From positions 4,960,001 to 5,024,000 of the forward strand of contig OY744472.1 in NCBI GenBank assembly GCA_963556145.1: DNA of 64,000 nucleotides. The letters are read 5' to 3'. Below the pieces are notes generated by a model that saw nothing but the letters and a program-made list of their open reading frames with translations, searched no databases and was not told where the DNA came from. Origin of the DNA: Hygrocybe punicea. Lineage: Eukaryota; Basidiomycota; Agaricomycetes; Agaricales; Hygrophoraceae. Positions 34,180 through 46,130 of this stretch are shown piece by piece (position 1 is the first letter of the stretch; each line of letters opens with the position of its first letter). The position numbers and the translations under genes are program-made.

Positions 34180-36641
34180 GCTCAGCTCCCGTGGTCATTA
34201 CCGTGGCTCTCGCTCTGCTCGCAGTAGCCTTCCCATCGGAGAGCGCAACTCGTGATGGAATTCGCATCCCATTGACTAGACGCGCCTTCCTCACAATTCA
34301 CGAAGGACGGCACCTCCGACTTGGCTTGCGCTATTGAGCATACCGTTGCAATCAAGAACAAGCACACACAGAACTTGATCAACTTGGAGAACAACGTCGG
34401 CAAAGAAGCCTTCAACGTGGTGCGAAGATCATGTCTCTAGCCACTCTCCCGGCTAGCGTTCAAAGCGCCAGTCGGAGCCGCTGACCGACGAGCAGAACGG
34501 CGAAGAGTGAGCAAGGCACGATTTCCATAGGAACTCCTGCACAGAACTTCTTACTTTCACAGTGCGTTCTGTCCCTTATTTTTCTCTTGTTTCAAGGGCT
34601 TGAAGATGCTACATATTGATAGCGGGCTCTTCCAATCTCCAGGTTCCCTCCTTGTCTTGCACGAGCTCAACTTGTTCTTCCAAGAGCAAGTACACAGCCT
34701 CCACTTGCGACGTCTTGCGTCCACTTCTTCTGCACAGTTGGGTACCTTCACCATGGAGTACGGCAATGGCTCCACCGTGTCTGGACCTATCCACACCGAT
34801 ACTGGTGTGTCGTATTCCTACCTCCAATGGGAAGGGTATAAATTGAAAGAACCGATCTAGTCGTGGTCGTGAGAATTGCCGGCACTGACCAATACTTTCC
34901 TCCCGTGACCACACCTTATTCGATGGTGATCTCATTGACGTATGTGTGCCTTTGATTCAACTCGATTTAGTCTTATATAACTCGAACCTTGCGCCAAAGT
35001 ATTCTCGGTTTGGCACACCCAGCCCTCTCAACTCTATGCCAGGACCCCTTCTTCAACACAGCTCACGCCCAAGGTGCAGTCCGCTCCTGCGAGTTTGGCT
35101 TCTACCTTGCGAAATTCGGGTCTGAATTCTTTTCTCGGCGGCTCTGATTCCTCAAACCTCGGTGCCATCAAGTACCGTGGCGTCTCGTCTGAGTCTGGCT
35201 TTCCGCGATGCCTCCTCATATAGGCTTATCGACACTGGTACCACCATCATGTATGGGCCCCGAAACTATCACCCTTTCCTCTGCCCCCCGTGTCGTTCTC
35301 ATCTCCTACAACCCTGACCATGGAACAATCGTACCGCGTCTCTAAGCCAGGTGCTGCAGTTCAAGAAACCAGGCGCCTCCTTTTTCGGAACATTCTGGAT
35401 TTCATCTCCCACGTCCCCGGTTCCAAATTGTTCGATTCAAGTAACGGCTTCTATTCCTACTCTTGTCTCTCGCCCCCCGCAGTTGCATTCAGCGCCATTC
35501 AAACATGCTATATCTTTATCTTTATCATGCATTCTGCCGATGAGCGTAAAGTTTTGACCTTGGTGAAACCTGCCTTGGTTCCGGTGAATGTATTGGCGGG
35601 CTGGTCAGGATATTGGTCATGGTAATGGAGTCAGGCTCCTCGGTGACAGGTATTTCCAATGTAGCACTTGAGGCCGTACGCTAATTTGTTGCCACTAATG
35701 AAACAGCTGGATGGAGAATGCCTACATTGCTTTCAACTTCACAGGGTGCGCAGTAGCATACCATGTCACACAGTATCTTGAAAGTACTTGACAAGTATAC
35801 TAAATATCATTACCATAACATTCAACATGGTATTGTAACAGTATTCAGACATAAACTACAATACTTGTGCTCAAATTCATCTGAAGGTATGAAGGCAAAT
35901 GAGACTTATACCTTTTCAATAACATCAAGCCTTTTGTTTCACTACTTTTACTGTATCTACAGCAAAGTACTGTATAGTTCAGATAGAATACTTGCAGCCG
36001 AAGATGAATCAAAGTATTAAACTAGTAAGGAAGTTGTGCCACTTTCACTACTAGGATACCTTTTGAATCCTTTCAAGATACAGTGTGAAATAGTATAGTA
36101 CTGTTGCCATATTGTGGATTTAAGATACTGTGTCAATACTTTTAAGATACTGTTTCAGTACTTTTATTATAATAAAAGTATCTTAAAAGTATTGACACAG
36201 TATCTTAAATCTACAATATGGCAACAGTACTATACTATTTCACACTGTATCTTGATGGGATTCAAAAGGTATCCTAATAGTAAAAGTGGCCCAACTTCCT
36301 TACTGGTTTAATACTTTGATTCATCTTAGGCTGCAAGTATTCTATCCAAACTATACAGTACTTTGCTGTAAATACAGTAAAAGTAGTGAAAAAAAAAGGC
36401 TTGATGTTATTGAAAAAGTATAAGTCTCATTTGCCTTCATACCTTCAGATGAATTTGAGCACAAGTATTGTAGTTTATGTCTGAATACTGTTACAATACC
36501 ATGTTGAATGTTATGGTAATGATATTTAGTATACTTGTCAAGTACTTTCAAGATACTGTGCGACATGGTATGCTACTGTGCACCCTGTGCTTTGACACTA
36601 ACTCCGTCGGATTCGCTGCGCCACCGGCATTGCCAATTTAA
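34180..36641 (+). pseudogene. Secreted aspartic protease (A1, polyporopepsin-like) relic
   Basis: A hydrophobic leader (VVITVALALLAVAFPSES, about 34,190-34,245) is followed by propeptide-like IPLTRRAFLT. Mature-domain pieces in shifting frames follow: FTMEYGNGSTVSG (flap region, about 34,752), FGSELFLGGSDSSNL, LIDTGTTIMYGP (second catalytic DTG, about 35,227-35,260), VAFS, and WMENAYIAFNF..FDTNSVGFAAPPALPI with a TAA at 36639. The first catalytic D[TS]G was not found. An 850-bp foldback element (35740-36589) is inserted between FNF and DTNS; removing it with its 3-bp duplication restores that junction. Several frame changes and no intact start mark it as a pseudogene. Intron-like 35,653-35,706 ends AAACAG. 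Confidence 0.75.
35740..36589. mobile_element. Foldback element, ~410-bp arms, 3-bp TSD
   Basis: Inverted arms meet near 36,166 with almost no loop. Ends CACAGGGTGC and GCACCCTGTG; flanks CTT (35737-35739) and CTT (36590-36592). The host sequence AACTTTGACACTAAC is recovered when the element and one CTT are removed, so borders are exact. Arms are rich in AAGTACTT/AAGATACTGT-like repeats. A CAC terminus with a 3-bp TSD is compatible with CACTA (CMC) elements. No coding capacity. Confidence 0.85.
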
Positions 36642-37244
36642 CTTTCCTATATTGTTATTCTTCACAGTCGTTATTCGGACGGTTTGACGCAGGAGATACA
36701 CATTCGCTACCAGGAAAATATTCTTTGCCAGCGCCAGGCGCTACTAATGCATCTACCTTCCCTTTCAACGCGACATTTCCCAACGTTGTTAGGTGAAAAC
36801 GACCGCCTTTTTTGTCAGATTCTGTGGGGTTGGAAAGCTCAAACATAATCAGAGGAGACCACGAAAGGTGAGCGTGTCAGTTCGTATACCTTTCCCGGAA
36901 CATTCCCTGGATTTTACTGGTGTTTTTCCCCTGGGACCTTGCCCCCCTGCATTTTGTTTTGGGGGGATCAGAGGCCATCGTTGGCCGCTGCTGTCATTGT
37001 CGCCGCCGTTGACTCGTCGTTGAATGCACTGTTGAACGTTAACCTCGATTGGATGACCGGGTTTGGAGCCTGAACGTGTATCATAGAGCCTGTTTCGGTG
37101 GATCGTGCCTGGGCAGCCGGATCCCGGCGCGAACATCTTGGCCACTATTTCGGGTCAAGTGGTGGCGTTCCTTCAACCTTGGTCATATCGATAAGTATGA
37201 CCGGTTGACCACTGGCAGAACGCTACCAAACAAAATTGCAGATT
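36642..37244. other. Intergenic, possible protease tail, promoter of next gene
   Basis: A frame reading THSLPGKYSLPAPGATNAST and FPFNATFPNVV after a CTTCACAG acceptor-like site (about 36,660-36,800) could be a lost C-terminal extension of the protease. The rest has no supported gene. Confidence 0.35.
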
Positions 37245-38708
37245 ATGACTTTATCTCGACAATTTAAAATTTTCGTTATTCTCTGGGTTATTGTACTCCT
37301 GACATGTCTTGCCATCTTTGCCACGGCTGCATCATTCCTGGTTGTCAAGTCTCTTGACTTTCAAGCGCCTTCCGGGTCTCCCATTGCCGCGGATGTAAGC
37401 TCTTGGATCCAGTAGTGCTTGGTGTTCAATCTTCCCGATTCTCCCAATAGCTCAAGTTCGCAGTAGAAGTCTTCGCTGCAGACCCAGTTACTCGAACGTT
37501 CGTGATGGATTGGTACCCGGAGCTTGTCTCTCGTTGCCCTTCGAACATGGTCGCAGACATCTACTTCGATCCGTGAGCCTGAAATACAATCGGCTGTCGT
37601 ATATCAAACCTTTTCACTTTGTTTCCTTAGTGGCTCTCTGGATAGCTCAAGTCCTTCGTTCTCCAACGTACCCCCATTCCCGCCAGCATATCGATTCAAC
37701 GCCACTACATACTGCACCACTGGCCCAATCACGACGAACACATTCAGAACAGTCATCAAACTTCTCGCATCGCAATTTGATCCTCTGTCAGGCAAACAGC
37801 TCGCATCAATGCAGGAATATCCATTCGACGTGTAAGGTTGAGTTTGATACCATCTCGTGACCCATGGTATTCGTTAATCGGATATGTTAGATACTTTGCT
37901 CGATTGTCCCTCTATGCTATAGACCATCAGACAGGCGCTTTTATTGCCTTGAACGTTTCGCGGTCTTCTGGCATTGTGGTGTACGTATTCGCCAACTCGG
38001 AGTCTGAGAAACGTCCTGCGTCTAATTTACCTGTTGCTACATAGTAATTTTCAGGTGACATTACAAAGTTCCTATGTGTACGGTGATGTAGAACCTCAGC
38101 TCTACATGTCCCTGCAAGTCCAAAGATCCATAGCCACGAAATTATTCGTGATTATCATAGTCATCACCGACTGTATGCACAGCTTATATCGTTGCGACTT
38201 TTCGCTAACCCACTCATCCCATCGCTTTGCACAGGGCTTGTCACAACCGCTATCTTAATGATAAGTGTTGCTACTTTGATATACCGACCCCCGAGTCTAT
38301 ACTCGGAGATGTTCGCGATACCTGTCGGTGTATTGTTCGCATTTACATCTATCAGAGCGAACCTTCCTGGCGCTCCGGTTGGCTTCGGTGAGTTCAATTT
38401 CTTTTTCAACTTGACTTTCTCCACTGCTTATGGAAATAATACATTCTTCCACACGCCAGGTGCAGCAATAGGTCTTTATCCAGTCCATCTTTCTTTCCTC
38501 CATTTATATTCATGCTCTTTCATGTTATACAGACCTTTACTCAATCTTACCAGTGCTGGTTGTCATGGCGCTTTGTGTGAGTTCTGTGACCAACATTTTC
38601 ATTATAATGACATCTTTTTTTCTTTTCCAGAGCATTTACCTACTTATGGTCATTCTCATTCGAAGACTGGAGGACGGAAGAACCAAGGGTGATAGTGAGG
38701 TTCATTAG
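37245..38708 (+). CDS. DUF4436-like integral membrane protein
   Basis: Nine exons join in phase to 322 codons: 37245-37394, 37451-37572, 37631-37831, 37891-37978, 38055-38172, 38235-38387, 38460-38471, 38533-38576, 38631-38708. Exon 7 is only 12 bp and is needed to join GFG to AAID. One N-terminal helix (FVILWVIVLLTCLAIFATAA), a luminal domain with Cys and N-glycosylation sites, then three C-terminal helices around FTSIRANLPGAPVGFGA, the conserved DUF4436 signature. The first helix plus three late helices match that fungal family, whose function is unknown. An alternative last intron at 38695 (GTGAGG) could extend the tail, but I found no phase-consistent continuation. Confidence 0.88.
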
Positions 38709-39276
38709 AATTCATTCTGGAACCATGACACGCTTGATAATCTGTAGGTATGTTTTAGCAACTCGCATCATCTGAGGAGTCTCCCCATGCCACCCGATTT
38801 GCTCGTTATACGTGTCTCCCTTCCAGGACACATGCCAACGAATCAAAACCATCAACCACACCACACACAGCTGCTCTCCCATCGCCTGAATCCATAGTGC
38901 CAGAGACATCTCCGACAACAGCGCAACTGCCAAACGAGAAGGGAACACCTCCTACCGCATTGGAGAGACCTGGGCTGTGAGCCGCATCGAAGAAACATCG
39001 ACAGGATTTGTATTTCACATACTCCCACACACCTGAAGGCTGCCCTACGATCCCAGAAGTACCTCAGTCATGGTATGATGTATCCAGAATTATATTGCCA
39101 CAAAAAGAAGTTTGTGGAATTATGCGAACCTAGAATGCACGCAGCACACCCTTTGCATGTTTCTTACAGAAAGCCGTTTATTTTCCACAAAGCCCGGAGT
39201 GCTGAGAGGGAGTACATAGATCATGTTCATGAAGATTACACGGTAACGAATGATTAATACACCACTGCCATGTCGA
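38709..39276. other. 3' region between convergent genes
   Basis: A frame reading THANESKPSTTPHTAALPSP near 38,830-38,980 looks like a coding tail of the preceding gene but is out of phase with every donor I can see. Otherwise nothing is supported. Confidence 0.4.
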
Positions 39277-40260
39277 TCATTCGATGATACCAGTGATATA
39301 ACCAATCAGGATTGTAGAGACCGCAAAAGTGTACAAAATCGATGCCTTCGTTTCTCCTCCCGTCGCACTGCTATGACTACTGAAATCGGGTACTGCGAAT
39401 GAATCAAACTGGACACTGCTCGTCGTTGTGCCGTTCGGTGCACTAGGTGAAGAACCCGTGTAGATCAATGTGATTGAATGTTCGTTCTGCAACGCTAGGT
39501 CAGGTGGAGTGACGACGAACGGGGGGAATTGCACAGGGTAGCAGAGTGGCAATGATGTGGTACCGGCGGAGTACGTGTCAATGGTATCTGTGGTGTTGAA
39601 ACCATCAACCAATACGGCGAAGACACCTCCCTGTGGAGATGTTACTGTATGGATGATGACACTTGGACCTTAGAAGGCAAACGCGTTGGGTGCACGGCTT
39701 GTAAAACTGTGGGGCAGGGGAGGTGCTTACCGGTATAATTGAAAGAGACCGTCGAATTAATGGTAGATGTAGTCCGGAGAGAACTGCTAGAAGTGCAGTT
39801 TGGCACCATGCTAGAACTGTTCCACACGTTCGCAGGACTGAATATGATGCTTGGGTCGCTGTTTGGGACTGAGGACGCAGACGGTACGACGCCTACTGTT
39901 GCCGATGGATAGGAGGATGCCGTAGTGCCATACGCATTTATACATGAGACAACGCGGTCCACGCCATTGTTGAGGCAAACAGTCCCAATGGCTGGTGAGA
40001 CGTCTAAACATCAGAAACCATAACCTTCGGTATGCAGCACATACGACAGCAGTAACCAGCTATGCCAACACGAGGGGAACAGTCATCTTGAACGCGAAAA
40101 AGAAAATGGGCATTAGCATGATATGTAGAATGGGAGGCGAGAAATAATATTCACAGAGGTAGGGATCTGCGCACGGTGGGCCACCAAAACCGGAGATGAT
40201 GGGGTTGGCCGGGTTCTCGCAGGCAGGGATTCCTCGTCTGAAGTTACATTGATAACTGTG
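39277..40260 (-). CDS. Secreted, probably GPI-anchored surface protein
   Basis: Minus-strand exons: about 40250-40155, 40086-40045, 40003-39731 and 39668-39277, phases agreeing for the last four. The N-terminal part is Cys-rich (CNFRRGIPACENPANPI, GFGGPPCADPYL, then DCSPRVGIAGYCC) and the middle Ser/Thr-rich. The C-terminal domain reads VTSPQGGVFAVLVDGFNTT..YP.QFPPF..SVQFDSFAVPDF, resembling a jelly-roll surface domain seen repeatedly in agaricomycete proteins. A Ser/Gly-rich stretch then a 20-residue hydrophobic end (ILYTFAVSTILIGYITGI) fits a GPI signal or final TM. The signal-peptide exon is not resolved; a candidate start lies near 40,370. Function unknown. Confidence 0.65.
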
Positions 40261-40299
40261 CGTGGGGTATATAAGCGCAATAGATATATTCAGACCCAA

Positions 40300-40818
40300 C
40301 GCGTAGGACTACCCAGAGGGGCAACAAGACAAACCCCCGCAAAGGGTGAAACCTGAACTGCAACTTGCATTCAATGCATTGACCTACAAAGGCCAATTCG
40401 GAGTCAGGATGACGGTAGAAACGTGTTTGCTTAGTAGAGGCTCACTGCTTCACGTTCTCCGAGTGACAACGACAGCACTTGCAGAGATAAAGTTGCTATG
40501 AAAAGATGGAAACTTGGGCTCATTATGAAGAGCGTTGACGAGAGTTCATGATTTGAGGGTTCTTGAGGTGGACGGATCTTTTGTACCACTTGGGTCTAGC
40601 AGGAGATTTTCGACGACTCATGGTTGCACGAACCCCAGGGTCAATGGCAATGCGACCAATCGAAGGACCTCCTGAGCGGTTTGACCGGGTCTAACCTAAT
40701 GGGTTTGTTTATCGATGGTGAGCGATTTGCGCCGTCCCAGACGCTCAACTCAGACGCTCAACTCCAGTATTAAATATTAAACGGTCGTGGAGATGCTGTG
40801 TCGACTTCCACTTGAACA
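40300..40818. promoter_or_regulatory. Divergent intergenic region
   Basis: Upstream of genes on both strands. No clear TATA or repeat; short AT-rich patch near 40,770 (AGTATTAAATATTAAAC) precedes the plus-strand gene. Confidence 0.4.
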
Positions 40819-42256
40819 TTGCCTTCGATGGTCTCTACCTCTGCTCTATATAACAGCCTTCCTTCACTTGAAGAAGCGGACAACAAGTTTGTCGACCGCG
40901 GTCAGATCCTGTTAGAATTCTCCCCCCTTCTCGCTGCATATGACAACAAGTTTGGCGTCTGTCTCGTTCACCGCCACTGCACACTCGAGGAAGGAGAGTT
41001 GATGGTCTCTACGGGAAATGTTTGTCAACCCGAGCGTAATGTGGAATGTTATCCCGACCGCTGGCGTCATACGGGCGAGCCATACGAGTTTAACGTGTCA
41101 CCTACTCCTTCTTTGCCTGAAGGATTACTGGAGGGGTTTCAGAAGATCGTCGCCGCTCATGGCGTGGATGTCCTTGGCCTCTTCTATGTCCAGGCTGAGG
41201 AACTTTCGGGCGGAGTGGCGATAGAGAGGACAGAAGGGAGGAAAAACATTGTCGAGATTGTCCCACATGGCACTGCCGAGAATACCCTCTCCACGGGCTG
41301 GCTTGGGGGACGATCCGGCGGCGCACCGCAACCCCTGTACTCGTGCATGCAGTGTAAGATGTCTGGCGGGCAACATTACCGTTACTACGACCTCCCAAAA
41401 CCATGCTACTCCTGTGTTTCACATTGCTATTGTTCACGTTCCTGCCCTTGTCGGGGCAGCGACGGAAAATGCAATAGTTCTTGTTGTAATGATCGGCAAT
41501 ATCTCACAGGTGACGTAATTAAAGTTCTGCTCGCCAATGCCGATGGCCTCATTTCGAAAGTAAGTGGGCATGTGCGTTCGCCATATACGCTATCTCTCTG
41601 ATCAGCGCAACAGCCCAGTGTCACTTCGGGAGCGATCACTATTGAACATCTGGGAGAAATATTACATTCTGTCGCAAAGAAGGACTTCTTTGAAGCCTTC
41701 CATTATACGTATGATGGTTCCAACACCATTCCAAGCCGATCGGAGCAAGAAACAAGTCTTGAGCGCGTTCGAGGTTTGGCCATAGCTCGCAATGTTGGTC
41801 AAACTGATGACTTCGTAAGCGGACTTTTGAGGTGCGGCTTTGTGTCACGGTCTGCCATTATATCTATCGCCTAATATAATATCAGTGGTCGTCACGATCT
41901 GGGTTGGGCTACAGGGGAGTTATATTGTATTAGACTTATTCAGCATTTTGGCTAATGAAAATCGTCATTAGGTCGGCTTGTCACAGACGTAGTCCCAAGA
42001 GTGAAGGAAGTCCTGGAGAGCTCTGTCCTCAACGAGTGGAATAAATCAAAATTCCAAGTGTCGTACGAAAACCCGGTTGCTGGCAGGAAGGGGCTCGAGG
42101 TCCACGGCGTTTATCTTGGCACGAACGTGGAGCTGAACAAAGAAGGAAAAACGGGTATCCATGCCGTTGTGTATTATCTAGCGTATGTCACTTTCTTTCT
42201 GCCAAGAGTAGATCATGACCAGCCGCGTGCTTCTTTCTAGGCTAATTTCGGGATGA
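40819..42256 (+). CDS. Protein of unknown function
   Basis: Starts MVSTSALYNSLPSLEEADN (ATG at 40828; 40819 also possible). The first exon runs to 41559, the second is 41614-41814, then an exon ending at GTATGTC (about 42,182) and a short last exon to TGA at 42256. Coding-looking segments: PEGLLEGFQKIVAAHGVDVL, GGVAIERTEGRKNIVEI, IEHLGEILHSVAKKDFFEAF, KEVLESSVLNEWNKSKFQV. A very Cys-rich stretch at 41,350-41,510 probably reflects unrecognised intron sequence, since another frame there reads HIAIVHVPALVGAATENAIV. The junction before 41972 is out of phase by one. Either gene model or gene is broken. No domain recognised. Confidence 0.55.
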
Positions 42257-42796
42257 GGTTGTCCGATCAGGGCAAACGCCATTCCCTAAGTGTCAGTTTT
42301 ATCCTTTTCCATGTCCTGTACTATATCTGTATTTGTACTGGTAAGAATGCTCCGGGGTCTGAATAAGAGCAACAGTCAGGCTGATGATGAAATAATACTT
42401 GGAGTGATTACCTAGTAGGATTCTATTGATTTCAAAGATGAGGGTTTGAATCCATAACTATCCCATATCTATCTGGGAACCAACCCTGCCACTTTTCCAC
42501 TGCTGACACTGCACTATTTTGCACCTGGGAAAATTGTTGTAAAATTTTTGGCAGCTTGATATTTCGAAACCAATTTTGTAAGATTGGACTCTTCGCACTG
42601 ACCTGACCATAATGGCTTGAAAACTCAATGAAATGTAATTTAGGAATTACAGCTGATTTCAAAATGATGCAGAAAAGTAAAAAAAAAATCAAGGTGGCGC
42701 AACTTTGCTGCCGTCAAGCCGGACTCCAACTTGCCGTCTGAGTTCCAATGGCGTATATGTTGCAATTTTGAGAGCAATTTCTTATAGTCGACGACT

Positions 42797-44332
42797 ATGA
42801 CAGACTCTGATTCTTCCTCAGATGAGGAAGAATTGTGCACAAAGTTCTCTCTACAGCTTATACGTCACACGCCAGCAGTCCCAAAGATTGGCAAGCAGGC
42901 CGCGATCAAATCCAAATGAGATATTCACAGCAAGGAGCTCACGTTTACATGCCTGGTGTCCAACTACGTGCCTTTCATGCAAGCTATTCTTGCACAGTTT
43001 GGTGAAACAAAGTGGATGGTGTCTGCTCAACATATTTACAAATTCAAATACCACCATCCCGGACGAGCGTAAGTATCTTTCATTGTATGTGCCAGTGTCG
43101 AGATCTACAGGCTAAGCTTGTTTTCAGGAAAGCGGATGCATTAGATGTAGAAAAGGAATCAGAGGACAAGGAACTTGTATCAAAAATCAACGAGCATCGT
43201 TACACAAAAGTCAATATTATCGTAGACTTTGAAGATGTCAAGAAGCGATGCCCTCTTGATGTATGTGGAAGCTTTAGAATCCATACGACACCTAACATTG
43301 TTATCATATAGCCTAATGCCGCTGTTGATAATGTCAGTCCCGGTACATAGGTCATTGATCCTGCAGCTACACCACAGGGAGCTACACCATTGGAGATTAC
43401 CCTTGCCCGGTTCCGCCACATGTTAGAAAAGAAGTACGGGAGTGATAATGAACCCGGGTACTATGTCTTCATTTGTGAAGATAACTACAGGCTCACTCTC
43501 ACGCCCTTCATGATGCACCAGTGGGCGCTTGCTCTTGTGAGTCCAAGCTTTCAATTTCTGTGAGACTCACGACTCGGAGCTAATCTTTCTACAGCATGAG
43601 GCTCAAGCTACCATCAATGTTCCTCTGAGCATCGCAGCATTTGATCCCGTGAATCGCAGAAAATCTCTTTTACCTGCCCGACAAACCAAAGCAGAGACGC
43701 CTGCTACTACAGTGGATCAAAACAATCAAATGGCTTTGTTCACGCAGTTGATGGGTACCGTTGTGGGTGCACTGGCCCCCCAAAATGGTGGATCCTCTAC
43801 TCCCCAGCGCAAGCATTCTCGTGATCCCTCCCCATTCTCGTCGCCTGTTGAGCCTGCAGCCAGTGATCTTCGCGAGTACCTAGCCTTTGCCAGAGATCAT
43901 CTAGGAGTGACGACGGCATGTAACTATGAAGCAGCCCTGGCTGCCGAAGATTATGGGCCAGATGTAATCAGTTCACTCACTGTATCTGATCTCACAGAAT
44001 TTGGCCTCTCGAAAGGAGACTCCCTGCGCTTGATAGGTGGTTGCACCAGATGGAAACGAGAGCAGAAGAGGAGGAAACATGATCCAGCACCTCGCTTCAC
44101 TGCCCCAGGCCACTCCACTGGCACCAAAGAGGCAATAGTACGCTACGAGATAAGATGGGAAAATGATGGTGCTGCGACTTGGTTTGGGCCAAAGATGACG
44201 AGGGGTGAACAGACTGTAGATGACCGTCGCACATTTTACTACAGTGAGGATCTCAAGGACATGCTCCCCATTCCACCAGGGTTCCATGCTCCGCCAAGGA
44301 ATGGGGAGAGTGACCCGTTTTCTTTTGATTAG
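42797..44332 (+). pseudogene. Accessory protein of the DDE element, SAM-like region
   Basis: Starts MTDSDSSSDEEELCTKFSLQ. Exons continue through LTFTCLVSNYVPFMQAILAQ, KADALDVEKESEDKELVSKI, then LEITLARFRHMLEKKYG..YYVFICEDNYRLTLTPFMMHQW and, after an intron near 43,540-43,593, the long last exon. That exon has a Pro/Ser linker and a helical region (AASDLREYLAFARDHLGVTT, then VISSLTVSDLTEFGLSKGDS, LRLIGG) like a SAM-domain fold, with a basic KREQKRRKH after it. One in-frame TGA (AAA TGA GAT) interrupts exon 1. Convergent with the transposase, stops 110 bp apart. It may bind DNA or the transposase; that is inference. Confidence 0.65.
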
Positions 44333-44438
44333 TTACATCTTACACAAGTAATATCACTCTGAATCCATGCAATGAGAGCTAAAGATCATATTGGAACATG
44401 TGTACAATAGAATACAAATACAACAATGGCAACACTTG

Positions 44439-45490
44439 CTACAAGTAACCTGACGACCGAAACCACCCTGCAGCCTTGTCAGGGGTGATGTTATCCATCG
44501 CATGAACAATACTAAACAAGTTGCGATCATGCGTGTGACGGCGCAGGTATGATTTGATCGACGAGAATGCAAATTCAATGGGATTGTAGTCTGGTGAGTA
44601 TGGCGGCAAGTAGATGATTCAGCAATCTGAAAAGTATATTTTAGTGTGAGTTTGGATGCATACATGGGGTACATACGTGCTTGGACCTCAATAAGCTCTT
44701 TGACTTTGTCAGAATGGTGGATGTTGCAGTTGTCGAGAATGAGAACACTTCGGGGGCCTGGATATGGATTGGTGAGAGGGACCTGCATGAAAACATCAGT
44801 AGATATCCTAAGGAATAGACGAGAGACACATACAACCATGTCTCGAAGGAATTGAACAAATCGTTGCGCAGTAACTGAGCCCTCGATGATATCATATGAA
44901 ATGATGCCATCGAGGTTCAGCACTGGCAGGATAGAATACCGCTTTCTTCGTACAAATGCCTGCCGTTGTATACAACGAGTCCCCACTAACGACCAACCAA
45001 ATCGCCGGCTCTGTGTCCGATCATTCACTGTGCTCTCATCTGTAAACATCAGCATTGAGGGATCAGGGACCTCGGCACCAATCTGGTTCATAAAAATTGC
45101 ACGCTGTAGGTCATTTTGTTTGAGAGCTTGAATGGATACACGTTTGTTGGAGAAGTGAAGATGGCGGAGGGTACGCATGAGAGTGGGTAGTGAGACGTGG
45201 ATGTTGCGCTGGACCTGGAGTTCCTCCTGGAGTTCGTCAAGGTATAATGTATGATGGTGGGCAAGTAGTAGGCGAATGAAGCCAACATTGATGGGAGTAA
45301 GAACGCGATGGCGCCCTGTTGGTCGGCCTAATGGATTATAGGGCACGCCATAGAGCTGGTGATACTGTAAAGTCTTGTAGGCAAGTGATTTGTGGATGCC
45401 GAGGAACTCGCAGATCTCGTCGACTTTATAGCCAGAATGATACAGGACAGGGATGCGAGCTTTGATATCTTCAGAGACGATATGAGGCAT
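44439..45490 (-). pseudogene. IS630/Tc1-mariner-type DDE transposase
   Basis: Three exons on the minus strand, introns 44783-44836 and about 44,627-44,690. The N-terminal helix-turn-helix (SGYKVDEICEFLGIHKSLAY) is followed by a second DNA-binding region (LGRPTGRHRVLTPINVGFIR). The catalytic core reads SMLMFTDESTVNDR (first Asp), SVLILDNCNIHHSD (second Asp) and YLPPYSPDYNPIEFAFSSIK (Glu). Order and spacing match DDE_3 endonucleases. A single in-frame TGA lies just before IIYLPP (TGC TGA ATC, where CGA fits the family's CRI). All else is open, so the copy is young but dead unless the stop falls in mis-assigned intron sequence. Confidence 0.82.
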
Positions 45491-45594
45491 CAAGTTCAAG
45501 GACAAAGTTGGAGTCCGGCTTGATGGCAGCGGAGTTGCGCCACCTTGATTTTTTTCTTACTTTTCCGCATCATTTTGAAATCAGCTGTAAATAG

Positions 45595-45868
45595 GAAGAA
45601 AATTCTGCATCAGTGTTAATTAGGAATAGGCCCTATTAAATCTACCTGTAACATTATATGCTGTAACATTATATGTTGTAGTATGGTTAAATGAGAGAGG
45701 AGTATGCCAATTAGTGCTGTTTTCAACAGATAACTTGTTTCCAAACATTAACTGGTATATTCCTCTCTCATTTGACCACACTGTGACATAGTAATGTTAC
45801 AGGTAGATTTAATAGGGCCTATTCCTAATTATAATTGATGCAGAATTCTCATTTTCTTCCTACTTAAT
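45595..45868. mobile_element. Nested MITE in the right arm
   Basis: Inverted ends around GGAAGAAAATTCTGCATCA and its inverse, with further inverted matches (GGAATAGGCCCTATTAAATC, CAGGTAGATTTAATAGGG). It interrupts the right inverted arm of the two-gene element, whose left arm lacks it. Flanking TA/TAA is compatible with a mariner-type TSD. Confidence 0.6.
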
Positions 45869-46130
45869 TTCTAAATTACATTTCATTGAGTTTTCAAGCC
45901 ATTATTGTGAGGTCATGTGACCTGGGATAAAACTCAAATGAGCCCAATCTTGTTGCAAAATTCAATCTAAATATATCCTTTATCACTTATTTTGATTCAA
46001 AATGAAAACAAGGATAGATTTGCATTGGATTTTGCAACTACAAAATTCGTTTCAAAATTATAACAAGCTGCCAAAAACTTTACAACAATTTTCCCAGGTG
46101 CAAAATAGTGCAGTTTTAGCAATGTTTGTT

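Larger units (their letters stand above)
42505..46130. mobile_element. Two-gene Tc1/mariner-type DDE element
   Basis: Long inverted end regions: TGCACTATTTTGCACCTGGG with AAAATTGTTGTAAA on the left (42,511 on), inverse on the right (ending about 46,117). Inner arms match again around CAAGGTGGCGCAAC (42,691 and 45,545). Between them lie two convergent genes: an accessory protein (+) and a DDE transposase (-). The right arm is lengthened by a nested MITE at about 45,595-45,868. The exact outer ends and TSD are uncertain. Confidence 0.75.

Noticed and set aside
41350..41510. Cysteine-rich domain in the 40819 gene
   Set aside because: Cys pattern is irregular and another frame looks more protein-like; probably intron or frameshift rather than a zinc domain.
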